Source: Fusarium oxysporum f. sp. lycopersici 4287
Lineage: Eukaryota; Ascomycota; Sordariomycetes; Hypocreales; Nectriaceae
Length of the DNA: 64,000 bases
Reading direction: 5' to 3'
NCBI RefSeq assembly: GCF_000149955.1
Contig: NC_030995.1
Location: 434,001-498,000 of the forward strand
The position numbers and the translations under genes are program-made. The notes under the pieces were generated by a model, which had not been told where the DNA came from, searched no databases, and was given only the letters and a program-made list of their open reading frames with translations. How positions within the stretch are numbered: position 1 is the first letter of the stretch; every line of letters starts with the position of its first letter. This document shows positions 47,517 to 60,100 of this stretch, one piece after another.

Positions 47517-48641
47517 ATGGGCTCATCAGACATCCCACCCCCCTCAGCACCACCATGGCTCGTCCCTGCATCAACAGCCTGCCTCTCCCTCGGCATAACA
47601 TTCTGGCTAATCGCCTACATCCTCATGATCCGCCGCTCGCTAGCAACCCACGCGACGCCCGCACCGCTCGTCGCACTGGGTCTCAATCTAGGATGGGAAG
47701 TAGTCTACGCCTTTGGTGTATGCGAAGCACCCATTGAGACGTACGGTTTCATGCTCTGGCTGCTTCTTGACATCGTTGTTCTCTACGCTACGCTTAAAAC
47801 AGCGCCTAGGTCGTTTGCCTCAAGTCCACTCATAGCGAACAATGTCGCGTTGTTGCTGTTCCTGGTTTTTGTGGCGGGTGTCGTGGGTAATGGGTTGTTT
47901 GTGTGGTGGTGGCTCAAGGAGCCGCATAGAGGCTATGGTATCAAATGGGGCAAGAATTGGAAGGGGCTTGAGGCGAGAGATACTACTGAGTTGGCATATT
48001 GGTCGGCTGGTGTGGCGCAGATGATATTCAGCGTTTCGGCGTTGGCTATGCTTCTTCAGAGAGGTCACTCTGGTGGACAGAGCTATGCAATTTGGTGAGT
48101 CTTAATTTTCCTATATGCAATTGTTGGTTCTTGCAGAGGGCGTGTCTCGATGCATGTTGTCTCGTTATCTCATCTATCATATTCATGCTCTCGGATCCCG
48201 AGAACACGTAAGATTACTGCGAATCGTGTCTCAGGTGAGGGCGGTCTGTTGAATGAGACCGCGCAAGCAATACCGACAAACTGGTTACCGGTAGGATTAA
48301 CATCCACTTGTTGTCTCGTGATGACAACCCGAAAAAGCAATCTCAGAACAAACACTGCATTCAAAACTCAGCCATGCTGACATGTCGCTTCTAGGTTCTG
48401 TCGCTTCGTTGGCACCGTCATGGGTCTGCCCGTCTCTTGCGGTCTGATGTGGTGGTACTGGCCCGAGGCGCACGGCTTCGTTTTCCATCCTCTTGGTGTC
48501 TTCATCACTGGCACCTCAGTCATTTGTGATCTGGCGTACCCATTTCTGCTGGCCTACGTTCAAACCAGGGAGAAAGTCTTGCCTGATGGAAGTCTGGTAG
48601 ACGGAAGACTTGAGGCTGAGACCGAGAAGAAGCAACAGTAG
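47517..48641 (+). CDS. Integral-membrane terpene cyclase, PaxB/Pyr4 family
   Basis: Non-canonical terpene cyclase of the type that protonates an epoxide or alkene on a prenylated aromatic or pyrone in meroterpenoid and indole-diterpene pathways. Two exons, 47517-48094 and 48395-48641, give 274 residues; the 300-nt intron is long for this window, with GTGAGT donor and TTCTAG acceptor, and splits the Trp codon of SYAIWFCRFVG. Seven membrane helices are evident. The two acidic residues of the family are present: E61 in LNLGWEVVYAF and D238 in SVICDLAYPFLL, with the typical WYWPEAH between. The start follows an A/C-rich leader (CACCACAAAATGG). No prenyltransferase, epoxidase, PKS or P450 lies within the window, so either the cluster is dispersed or this member has another role. 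Confidence 0.9.
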
Positions 48642-51600
48642 AAGGCGAGGCGAAGTATCAAAGCGGTATGACCGATGAGCTGTTTGGTTGGACAACACCC
48701 TGGAAGCCTCACAAACTAATGGCTGGCTGTGCAATGTAAGTTGATTAGTGAGGCATCCCGTCACGGAAACGGTAAGCCACCGGCTGAGGGGGCAACAAGA
48801 CAGAAGTGAGTAATGACATGTTTGGTTTCAGATGACTTCGCCAAAGTAGCATCGAGGAATTCCTTGACATCTTGTATAAATTGTGATTTGCCCATTATAC
48901 CAAGGATTACTCGCAATTAGCGATGTTCATCGTAAGCTCGAGGCCAATCCCTCGCTTTCACCTCGCGACGCGATCAAGTACCTTCAATCCCCACCACAAG
49001 GCGCATCTCACGCGCGGTATCACTTGTGACAGCCGCTCACATTGCAACATCAGATCCGGGTACCCGGAATATCTCCTCCATTATGATCAATTCAACAGGG
49101 TCATTAACCAATAAGAGAATGACGGAAGCATCTCTCAGCCGCCTTAGCTGAGATCATATCGCGTCAATCGAGCTTAGCTCTCCACAAGATCTTATTCTCC
49201 TCCTCAAGTCATAGCGGTTGAACGCAACGTGATGTGCGCCCTATGCAGCCTTTCCTTTAGCGTGACGGGGGTCGTGCCTGAAGACCTGAACGGTGGCTTT
49301 TTTTTTTGAGATGTGATAGCTCCAACGGTGTAAGCCTCGTCTAACAACCAGGTCCAACCTAGAAACACATGAATAAAGAAAAAAGCAACTACTTGTTTGC
49401 TCATCACCTGACCTCGAGACAATGTAAAGCATGTCTATATCTCCAGTTCATTATTCAAGATCCACATGTTACGCTGACATTGAGAACGGGGCTGAGGTTG
49501 AGGTGAGCTGGAGCTGGGATTGGATGCAGAACCAACAGTTGTGTTGACCAACACACCAATAGCAGAGCTGCAAGAGAAGCAAACTCGGTGAACACTTGTC
49601 TCGCGATGACCAGTTTTCTAGCAAAGAAAACTCACCGAGTTTGCGATACACCAATCGCAAGGCAATCCAACATATCGGTAACGAAAGAGAAGTCGCCAAT
49701 ATTCAGCGTGCACATGGCACGAGATCGCAATCAACGTGGTATCAAGTATCCGTGTCTCGGCGCATCAAGACGCCGTAATCTATGTTTGCCGTACCTCCGT
49801 ACTCCGTAAAGAAGTTTGCACTCGAGCATTTCCGATGTCTAAAAACAGAGTAAGTGATTCGTCAAGACAAGACTGTTTGTCAAGATCGATATTCCGATCC
49901 AAGACATCCTCTAGACATCTGATCTCTGAATGCCAGCCTTGTCGCAGAAACGCTCAATGCACTCATTGCACCAATAGACGTAACTCTACGTCGATGCTAG
50001 AGGGACACCGTATGGTCAAGTCACATGCTCACTAGCTTGTGCGGGTGCAAGCATCATGACATGACAATAAGGGGCCAGGGTGTGCCGAATCTCCATCCAT
50101 CGTGGAGAAAAAAAAAAGGTCTCAAGTGCTTGCATGTTGGTAAGACTCGCACGATAGCACGATCACGTTTTGCATAACTCTTTTTGGCCCAACGTCAATA
50201 ACACCCGTCATTTTAATTCTCCGTTGCGACCGGGAGATTGATGACAGAATATCCGAGAGGGTGTGACACTTGCCCGTGCAGTGCAGAGAATGCACATAAT
50301 GCCGCATTTTGTGGTATCATGGTCATGGTCTTTGCGGGCTTGACCGGTCTGTGATCATGTACGTCTTTTCACTCTTTGGGAAGCATGAAATCTCGGAGTT
50401 TGCTCGAAAAGCAACAGGGTGTGGAGCGGAGCAGAGAGCCCATGTACCATGAATAATTAAAGAAAAAGAGTGTGTAAATGTAGAACGGGTGAGGTGTATC
50501 AAGAACTGCAAGTCGACGGTTTAGGAAATAGGTGATGGAGCGACCGTTTGAAAGTATGAAACTAGAGAAGGTATGCACTTACGGAGCTTGTATGCACGTG
50601 TCATGTGCAGCGCTAATGCATCTATCCGGCACTTGGCTTTTTCCCTGGCCCCTGGCTACGATCCCTTCTGGCGTCAGCGTCAGACGTGGAGAAAATGGAC
50701 TGTGGCTGCCAACCTAAAAGAAGAAGAAACCTGTCAATTGGCAAATCCCCGTGTTATAATTGTGATGCGATATCAATGATGCAATCCACCAGAGATCGGC
50801 TACTCTCCAGTGTTCAGAACTTCCTCTTGCAATGCTGGCTTGCGCTCGCGATGAGGACGACTCCAGACGCTTTGATCTTGCTCAGGCACGAACGCTACGC
50901 CCTTTTGCCACAGTTGACATCAACAAGAGTCATCATCATTATGCACCCCCTACTAACAACTTCAGACGAGACGCTTTACTAAAAGTTAATATCTCGGTCC
51001 AGGCTCATACCAACAAGGAAATCCCCTGGATAAACGGGCCTCGGATCCCTCTTGGCCAAGGTGATCATATTTTGCCTCCCTCCAACAGTTGCAAATCAAT
51101 GACCGTCACATATGTACAGACAGACACACAATTGAGGGGACCAAGGCATTACCTGCACCTCGGTTCATCGGATGCGGGTGCTGTCTGTCGATACATGGAT
51201 GCATCACCACGGCTCCAATAGAGCAGGTGTGCCAGCAGCCCTGCCACGCTGCATGCTGCATGCTGCATGTTGGCACTGCGTCGCAATTGGACTCTCCATA
51301 CTCCATACCGGTGAGCCTTGTTGTGGGGTAGATGGCCTCATGGCGGTACTTTCGGGGCTTTCAGGCGCAGCAACTTCACTTTCAATCTCGGCGGCTTTTG
51401 TATGTATGTACGATCCTGGGGCATTCACAATTGGCCCAGGTATTCCCGTCGACCCTGCAGTCCCTCAAAGCCAACGTATGATGGTGTTGGTGTTGAAGTG
51501 GTCGCAGTCGCAACCACAAATCAATCTGCATGCTGAAATGTCCCCCCCTCGAAATCCTCCAAGGCAGCGAGATACCGTTTATTCGGAACGTAATGCCTCT

Positions 51601-54600
51601 TCTCGGAAGATCATCCCACGCCTGAGCCAAGGTTGGAATCATCAGATGTCGTGGGGTCCAGAGCACGTGGGAAGATTGAGTTGACCTCTATCGCCCAGAC
51701 AAAGGCTATCAACATAATGATTAGGGTGATAACATGACGAGATAGCATCCGAGATGGTTTCAGAGTGTAATAGCAACCATGATGGCCTTACCTTGTATTG
51801 ACCCGATGCGTATCATGATGTTGGTGTCAATCTCCGTCCTCCGTTCCCGATACCCCGCCATCCTTGCTCACTGTAGAGGTTTTGACGTGATGACACCCAC
51901 CGAATGCGGGATTCGGGTTCGGATCACAAGCATCGGCGGCTGTTAAATGCTCTTTTCAGCCAGGGCCAAACGAGAAAAGACAAAAAGACCAAGACCTGAA
52001 GAAATCACCATTTGATCGGTGAGAAGGGCATCCCTAGCTCATCACACTGACCGGTTTGGATCCTGGCCGCATGTGAAGAAATGACGCTGCATGACATGCA
52101 TCGAGTCCTCCGAATACAGTCACTTTTTTCAATGCCAAGTTTCATCCCAACTCGTTCTTCTTTCTTGTTTTAATCTCGCGCAACCCTTTTTAGGAAGGGA
52201 CCTTTTTTTTTTCTCTTCTCTTTCTTCCGTAATTCGTATGTACCGACCGTTGAGCCATGGATTGTGAAACGGTGGGTGGGTGATAAAGAGGCGCGCGAGA
52301 GTTGAGAAGGTCGGAAGAAGGGGACCTTTCGGAATTGACGACCCTTATGATTGATAAGAATTAGATTGGCCATGTGGGGTCCTTGCGAGCACCTTTAATT
52401 CTCTCATTTACGTGGGTAGTAGGTAGTGCAGGGTGAATCATGCGACGACAGACAAGGGCCAAGGTTTGCGTGATGATTTACAGTGCAGCGCTGTTATCAT
52501 GGGTGCCCGTCCCAGCTATCCGGTCTAGGTAGGTGAGTAAGAAAAAGCTTGATAGCGATGATCCAGAAACCAGTGAATGCCAGCCACATCTCCGGTTTAC
52601 AAGATTCTTGTTTCCCAAACTCAGCTTCAGCCTCATCTTATCAAAAGTCGTGATAATGAACCCCCATGCCGTGACGGTCTGTCTCAAGGGATCTCCCACG
52701 TACCCCACGTCGCGGAGCTGTCAAAGATCGGTCTCCGTTTTTGGACATTCTCATGACCTTGACGGGGTCCTTCGTACGTGGTGTTTACTTGCGCGAAGCG
52801 AACGCGACGTGGCAGACAAACCGAAGCTCGGGGATTGAGTGCGAGACTCGGATTGGCTGAGGCTTCTCGAATGAAAAGAGAATAAAAAAGTCGGGGCGAG
52901 CAACACGTGCGGCTGTTTTGCCATATCCCGTTATCCAGGCTTTGCAGGATTCAACTGCCTTGCCCGTACATGCAGGGAGGTCCAAGGTCTAGAATGCACA
53001 AGAGATATCGGTAGATGTTGGTGACGAGTACGTTGGCTGCACGTTTGAAGCTCCTGCAAGCGGTGAATGGCAAACTAACCGCGCTTTGGCCCACGATGCT
53101 GTTCCTCGTCATCGTTTAGGGGATAGATATCATATTTACAACCTTGCTCTGCGACTTCAACCCACGATGTCGAGGACACATGACGGCATGACATGTACAC
53201 GCCCTCTAGTCAAGTTCGCCGACGAACCGTTTAGAGTATTTCGTGTGGAAACCACTAAACATAGGCGGGCTGCTAGTCTGAACTCTGATACCAACGGCCG
53301 GTGACGCCTCGTGCAGAAGCGAAAACCAACATTCCCTCCACTACGGGAACCATAAAAACTGATTCCCGTTGAGAAAAGAGACAACTAACGTCTCAATGGC
53401 GTAACTTGCGCTAAGAGACACTAAAAAGCAAAGCGTGAAGACCGTGCAAACATCTCAGCAAAATGTGATATCTTGACGAATAGTTGCACGATGACTTTGG
53501 CTGTGAGGCTTCTGGAAAATGGCTGCCAAGGCAAAGTACATAAAGCAGGTAGAGTGGGCTTGACTCAGCAGACCAAATTGAGACTCCCGTCGGCACGATG
53601 CGGTAGCGCCAACGCGTCAAGAAGCCAACGACATCAAACTAGCGGACGAAAGGTAAGGTCCAGGGGAAAAGAGATGGTGGGAGGCAAGAAGCGTAAAACG
53701 TGGGGATTGAGAGAGAGACAGAGAAAGAAAAGAGAAAAGTGATACAGATCCAATGCAATGTGATGGCTGATTATTCAGCATCACAGCACTTTTGTATCCT
53801 GAGAGTATCTCATTTATATGGATCTGCTTGGCTAGATGTCGCTGTCGCACACACGCTGATGGATGGATCCCCCGTTCGGTAGATGTATCCAAAGGCGCGC
53901 AAATCACGAAATCGCACTAAGTTATCTCCTCTGACCGAAACCAAACATTCCCATCCCATCCTATCCTATCCCACGGCTTTTGTCATCTCCCATCACAGAT
54001 GCCTATCCTATTACAATAGAGACATGCCACACTCATCATCACAGAGAAATTCTAGAGATATATCGAAGGCGTATCAGCGCGGGTATCTTCAGCCTCGTGA
54101 TTCAGAATGTCACTCGGCATATCGTATCGTGAACAGAGAGCGGCCCGTAGCGGGATGGGTCCCAACTAATACCGTAATCTCTTGTATCTTTGTAATTTTT
54201 TCCCTGATTCAGTATAGAACTTCCCAGTTTTTCTGCTGTTTGCTTTTTCTCGTTCCAATCAATTAATCTAACGCATTCCAATGCCAAAATGGCTGATCTA
54301 CGAAACGGTATTGTTTGGTATCCACTGCCTGACTGGTAATGCTTCGCCGTCTTCGGTAGATCAAAATCATCAAGTTATACGAGTCCAACAAGTTTAGTAA
54401 CAAGCAATATTCTAGTATTTCATTTCCTGCGCCTAACAATATGCAACTATCTTGGGTAGTCTCAGCTGTGATCAGTAGTAAAGATAGGTTTGGTAAAGCA
54501 ACGAAAGCCCCCCATGCCATGCCATGCGCGGCAATGTCGGGAAGGACTAAACAATAATAAAAAAACGCCCATGCCATCGAGTATAAAGAAGGTGTAGTAG

Positions 54601-55706
54601 AAAATGGTTTCCAATCCAATCCCTTAAAACCCCTCCCAAGTGATATCTTTGATTCCCATAAATGCCCATTTCCATGCATGCACCAGTTAGTCCAACAAGG
54701 TAGTTGTAGTTGAGTTTTAAAAAATAAGCGCGCCAAAAATAAAAAATAGTAGTCAAGACTCCTTCTCGTGCCAGATGTGGTTGGGCGTTCTTCTCTCGAG
54801 GAATCAGTCCAAGAGGTGTTGCTTCATAATAGGCTGCTCTGATAACAGTCATAAGACCTTTCATGCAGATAATCATTGGAGTAGCGCCCGAGGCTGGTGG
54901 TGTGGCGTCCAATGTCGAGATGAGGTCCGACTTGATGGGTGAAAGTGCTTGTGCATGGCATCGACTGTAGAGCTCTGATGGCCTGAGCTCTCCCCTGTCG
55001 GTGGCGAAAAGATGCACATTGCAGGTGTCTGAGCACTTTCCTCAGTGGCCCCCATCCCCAAGCTTTCTCTCCTCGAGAGCTGGTCCCGGGCTGTCGATCG
55101 GACGCCATCCCCCCCAAAAAGGTACCAAAGCTTCTCCATGCTTGTAAACGCCTCTTGCGAGTCAAGAGAGGGAGAAAGTATCCCCCATCCCACATCGGCC
55201 AAAAGAACAGGTTTGCACCCAAAGAGCCGAATTCTTTTCCTTCCAGATAATAAAATGATAATAAAAATGATGAACCAAATGCTTTCCTGCGCCTTTCCAA
55301 GGTATCGATAAACTGTACTTTTTTCTGTGTTTTTTGGTTGTTCGATGCTGTATTTCGTTGATTCATATGTCCACCTCCAAGTCCACGGTTCCCAAGTGGG
55401 GGGTGTCATGTCTCACTTGAGTCGACCACCTGGTAAAGCACATCGCTTGGCTTGATGAACTTGCAGACGTCGACTGTTCGCTTCGATGGAGGGATATCTC
55501 GGCACCGCCGGCGAGAGAGAGACGAATGAGGTTGTATCCTGTTGTTTCAACTCATCCGGGAGGTCGGGTTTCGTATGTGTATGAATGTGTGTATGCGTAT
55601 GCGGGGATGGATAGATAGGTGAAGAGTGCCGCCTTATTGGACGTTGGAGTGGCAGATCGGTTGGCGACATATCGAGGACTCGACCTGCGAGACGGATCGC
55701 TCGTTT
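48642..55706. other. 7-kb gene desert
   Basis: No convincing gene on either strand. The longest frame is 170 codons (51172-51684, plus) and has no domain, no codon bias and overlaps a minus frame. Frames of 156-180 codons at 54263-55409 on the minus strand overlap one another in different phases, as chance ORFs do, and lie in the 3' flank of the small Cys/His gene. Pyrimidine tracts near 52140-52230 suggest a promoter or leader but no start follows. Confidence 0.4.
51248..51268. repeat. Tandem heptamer (GCTGCAT) x3
   Basis: Three exact tandem copies of a 7-bp unit. Short and probably replication slippage. Confidence 0.75.
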
Positions 55707-56167
55707 TCATTGCGCACGAACTTGAGGAGAGTAGGACAAGCGTGACTCGGGACGTTGAATCAGTTTCGCCCATGGGTGATTACTGGGTTGTTGTCGTTCG
55801 CGGCAGGCAGCTAGAGAATTAATTAGTACGTGTTCATGCATCAAAAGTTGGCGGTCGGTGGAGAGCATAGAAAGACATACCACAAATGTCGTCACCCCTG
55901 TGGAGATATGTTAGTGAATGTCCATGTATGTTGTGGATATGTTTATGTTGACTCACCAGTACTGCTTGCTCACGATGGTGGGCGGACACCGACGTTCTGT
56001 CTCGATATACTTGGGACACCATGATTCTACCAAATGGTAGTGGTGTTGGCAGCTAAGTTCCTTCTATAAAATGGATTAGTATTTATCTTCCATATGACCA
56101 TTCACCATCATGGTGATGTGATGATATGATGTTGTATGTTCTGACTTACATAGATGTAGTTGCACAT
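55707..56167 (-). CDS. Small Cys/His-rich protein, four exons including a 17-nt micro-exon
   Basis: Not visible as a single ORF. Exons are 56150-56167 (18 nt), 55957-56063, 55881-55897 (17 nt) and 55707-55810. All three introns (86, 59 and 70 nt) have consensus donors (GTAAGT, GTGAGT, GTATGT), branch-like ACTAAT or CTAAC motifs and TATAG, CACAG or CTAG acceptors, and all phases agree, giving 81 residues. The protein begins MCNYIYKELSCQHHYH and has C2, C11, H13, H14, H16, C22, C32 and a C47-x2-C50 pair, with RRCPP and WGDDICAACR; this is a zinc-finger-like arrangement. I associate the MCxxxY...C.H...WC...RRCPP pattern with a group of small uncharacterised fungal proteins. The last 30 residues are basic and polar. 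No signal peptide or membrane segment, so it is probably intracellular. Function unknown. A spliced leader may lie upstream. Confidence 0.75.
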
Positions 56168-56872
56168 TATGACAAACCCGACCAAGTTGTATCGACTCTA
56201 AAAAATCGTGGACCAAGGTATAACAAGTATGTGAGTCGATCGGTCCAAGATGAAGATGGCCAGGTCCCGTCGTTATATATACAAGGACAATAGTAGTAAA
56301 CCCGCCGAACTCTATATCAACAAGTGAGGGCAAGTAGTAGGTAGCGTTCAAGGATGCTGTTGATGTTGGGTAGCAATGACGGGCGACAAGGTTCCTGCTG
56401 AGACGGACTACGGTACGATAACACGCTGCAACGTTTTGGTCGAATTGGAATGGCCTCGAGGGGAACAAAGAAGTATTTAAAGACAGAGACAAGATGGACC
56501 CAAAGCGACGATACAGAGGCTAAAGAATCCCTACGGACGGGGCTCAAAAGGAAAAAGGTTGTTTATTATAACTTCGACAAGAGAAAAGGGCCCTTCCATA
56601 GGTAACCCCTGCCATAGCAGAGCAGCAGAGCGAGCACACCCTCTCTGTACGTACACAGAAGGGGGCGTGTTCTCCTGCTAAAAGTTTAGATGGTGGCACT
56701 TCCATCTCTCTCCGAAAACAAGGGAAGGGGGGGTTAGGTGTCTGGGGTTTTTTTTGCGAGCTGAAGAGCAGGAGGGAGTGAAAAAGGGTGTGTGCGGATA
56801 GAGTTGCAATGATTTGCGCATGTGTATGCATATATCGAGAGTGACCCGTTTACTGGGATCAACTGTTTTAAT

Positions 56873-57148
56873 CTAAGGCGAAGCTATCCTCCACCTGGTA
56901 AAAAAGTCCCCCAAGAATAAAGGCCACTGTCTGTCTAATGTTAGTACGTATGGGTGAAACACACAGACCAATCTGCGAGCCCTCACGTCTTCGGCGTCGG
57001 CGAAGTGAGGATGAGTTTTGTTTTGCAATTTATTTTACGGAGGGAAAAAAAAGGAAGACCCTGAAAATGAATGTTGGATGGGGATGACTCACCGAGAGTT
57101 GGCCGAGGCACAGGCAAGACAACGGTCGATGCTATTTCCAAATGACAT
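56873..57148 (-). other. Candidate spliced short ORF in the leader of the Cys/His gene
   Basis: A consensus intron (56931-57092; GTGAGT donor, TACTAAC branch, GACAG acceptor) splits a 37-codon frame that starts at 57148 with MSFGNSIDRCLACASAN and ends at 56873. It lies about 700 bp upstream of, and on the same strand as, the small Cys/His gene. It may be an upstream ORF in a long spliced leader, a separate micro-protein gene, or a chance frame across a real leader intron. The splice signals are better supported than the coding claim. Confidence 0.35.
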
Positions 57149-60100
57149 TTCTCGTTACAAATGAATAAACGATAGAGTAGAAATCATTGTCGCACATGCC
57201 GAAACAGCACTGACTGGGGGATCTAAACTTGGACCCTTCCATTAAACTCCACCATAATATTCCAGAACCACCAATACCGCCGGCAATCCCCTTCCCCTCA
57301 CGATGATGTTACAGTACGTCCATCCATACATATCCATTTTGTATCAGGTAACAGCACATACAACCTCACATAAGTCAAGATGCTTGCTCGCTATGCCTTA
57401 CCTCATGGATTAGGTACTCACCGCAATACTCTGCCACAGCACAGCATTTCTCTAGAGTCACTGTCTCCAAGGCGGAGCCGCAGTCTAGCCTTCAGGGTGC
57501 TGCGATCCACAATTTGAATCAGAGCTGTCTCTCTCTGCCCGCCAGACCGCGCCCTCTGCTCTGCTGCTCGAAATATTTCGTGACGGTGAGCAGAACAAAA
57601 GGTCTTGGACCCTTGAAAGGAAAACGAACGTCCCGCCTTGCATTAATTTTTTTTCTACTCCACCGCGAGGGGAGCACCTCAGCAACGATGACCGCCTCCA
57701 AGAGCCGAAGCAACTACATCTATTCGACTCTCACCGTTTTATCTGATTGAGAGTTGCATCACCCGAGCAGACACGGGCCGTCGGGCACGTGGAAGCCTCC
57801 CTCCATGAGCCAACCCCTTCGTGTGATCAGCATGTTGTACTGCCTATAGCGGGATGCAACACGACCGTTTTGAGGGGTCGAGACCTCTCTGACATTGCTT
57901 CTTTCGATAGACCAAGTCGACTTTTACTAGTCATGACATGCCAATTAAGGAGACTCGTCATTATTCGGACATCCCTTGATTGACCAGTCATCAAGGTAGG
58001 TAGGTAGGACGCTGTTTTGACTGGCTGCAACAATGCTGGTCTGGCTGAATCAATAATAGAAACAAGGTCTATCTGATAAAGGGCCTGCCTGCCCGCCTGT
58101 CTGCGTCAATGCACATCACATCAACGTGGAAAAGATTTTCTTGTGCTGCATTGCTTGCAGGTCAGGTTAGTCTGGTCTGGTGCGGTACGGTGCACGGCCA
58201 TGTTTTGTGTAATCGCTGTCTATGCTACTGAGCGAGGGGAATTGATTAATTAATTACAGCAAATATGGATGACAGCAGAGCGAGAGTGATAAACCTGTCT
58301 GACCCACTACCGACGTCTCAGTCCGTTCTAGACGTGCCCTGTCCGTAAAGTTCCATTGGGCTTGAGATTCATATCCATGAGGGACACTGGACGCTTGGAC
58401 GTTGACGCCATTCTCTGCTGGGCTGGGCTTTCGTATGGCCCCTAGCAGATTTTAGAAGGGCTCAAGTACCGTTTTGATTGACACACATGTCCACTGCCGG
58501 GTATCACCATTCGGAGAATGACCTCGTTTCGTTGCCCAAAACGACAGAAAAACAAGGCTGTCTGGGTCATATGGACTGAGCTTAGATTCCTACCTACATA
58601 TGACCCCATACACGACAGCATCGTGCATGGAATTAGCATTTTAGCACGCATATTTTGGCGCTCTGCTCCACTGCACACGTGGGCGCAATGCCGGTAGCGG
58701 TATGTCCTGTATTATCCTGTCCTGTGCTGCTGTCGGCTTGTCACCCAGCCGAAACGTATCCGCTACCGAGAGTTTGATGAGATATTCCATAGCATTTACA
58801 GGGCTCGTAGTGGTGCAAGACCCCTATAAGCTTGTGATGCTGTTATCTAGGCGCACCTCAGCCTAGGTACACATTCACGTTCGCACGCACATTCACGAGT
58901 ACCGATATCTTGTCGTCGCCAACTCATTCAACTACTGCACAATCTTTAAGCCTTTCACCCGCTGCCTCCACGTGAGTTTTTCTACTTTCCTAAAGAGGAA
59001 CCGGTCAACAAGTTTCGACATGGCTATGCACAAGTTTGAGCCAGGCCTCGCTGCAGGCCTACGCTGTCAAGCATGAGAATCCCACCAATTGTCGCTAAAC
59101 GAGCACTCATCCTTGCGACCTTCTACAGGGGGTGTTTTGGTTCTGTTCTGTTTATGTCAACGCTCATATTACTATTTATCTCGATTCTCTTCATATGAGT
59201 TTTTCTTGATTCATGACACACCCAAACCCAGACCAGGCCAGGTTTCAAAAGGAGAAACAAAGCACATACACACTCTTGCGATGCGTCATGGTCAAGACTA
59301 ACTTAGCGAAAAGCCTTCCGCTTCTGAAAGGCGTCTTCTGGAATACATAATTTCCACAATCTCCACAGTCGATCCGACGCCGTCTCTTGGTTGATACCAC
59401 ACCGCTATCCAATCAGCCCTGCAAATCCAGATTTTCGTGCTCTCCATGGCAAATTATCTGCCAAGGGGGACTGACGGGTGAGTCCTCTTAGCCTCTACCG
59501 ACTGGCTGGACGACTTCGCCCGGGACCTAGGAAATGCCCCCCGAGCAAGCCAGACATGTCATGCTAGTTTCTGTGGTCTCTCCACACATGGCCATGTCCA
59601 GCTGTAGCCTGTGTTTCTAGTGCTCCGAGACTATCATCGTCTACTCCGTGAGAAGAAAAAGCTCCTCCTTGCTCAAACGCATTCAATCTTATCTAGACGA
59701 TACTATTCATACTATCGCCAAATTTTCTTCGCACTCGGGCTCGCTATTTGGTCAGTGAACTCCCCTGCCTCTGACGCCAAGTTCACCCTAGCCTAGAGAA
59801 CCTGGCCTCTGTTGCAGCCATCAACTCTGCCAAGCCATAATGCCCCTCTTCACAGGGGCTTGTCCAATCAGGTCGGTCCCAGCTTTCTTCTTTGGCGTTC
59901 CCAGGACGCGGGCTCGGGCCTCGGGATGTTCTGCTTCTGGTGGGTGTCACAGCCCCAATCCCAGCCAAGTTCCAGGGCAAGAAGCCGGCTCTTCTGACTC
60001 TCTCACTGCTGTGAGAGACTCCCCTTCGTCAATGCGAATGTTTCTCATGCAAGGGTGACGACAGTCGGTATTCACTTCAGCTGTCAACTTACCCGAGCTA

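Noticed and set aside
51172..51684. 170-codon plus-strand frame in the gene desert
   Set aside because: No domain, no codon bias, includes the GCTGCAT tandem repeat, and overlaps minus-strand frames of similar quality; most likely chance.
54263..55409. Overlapping minus-strand frames of 156-180 codons
   Set aside because: They overlap each other in different phases and have no recognisable features; the region is better explained as 3' flank of the Cys/His gene.
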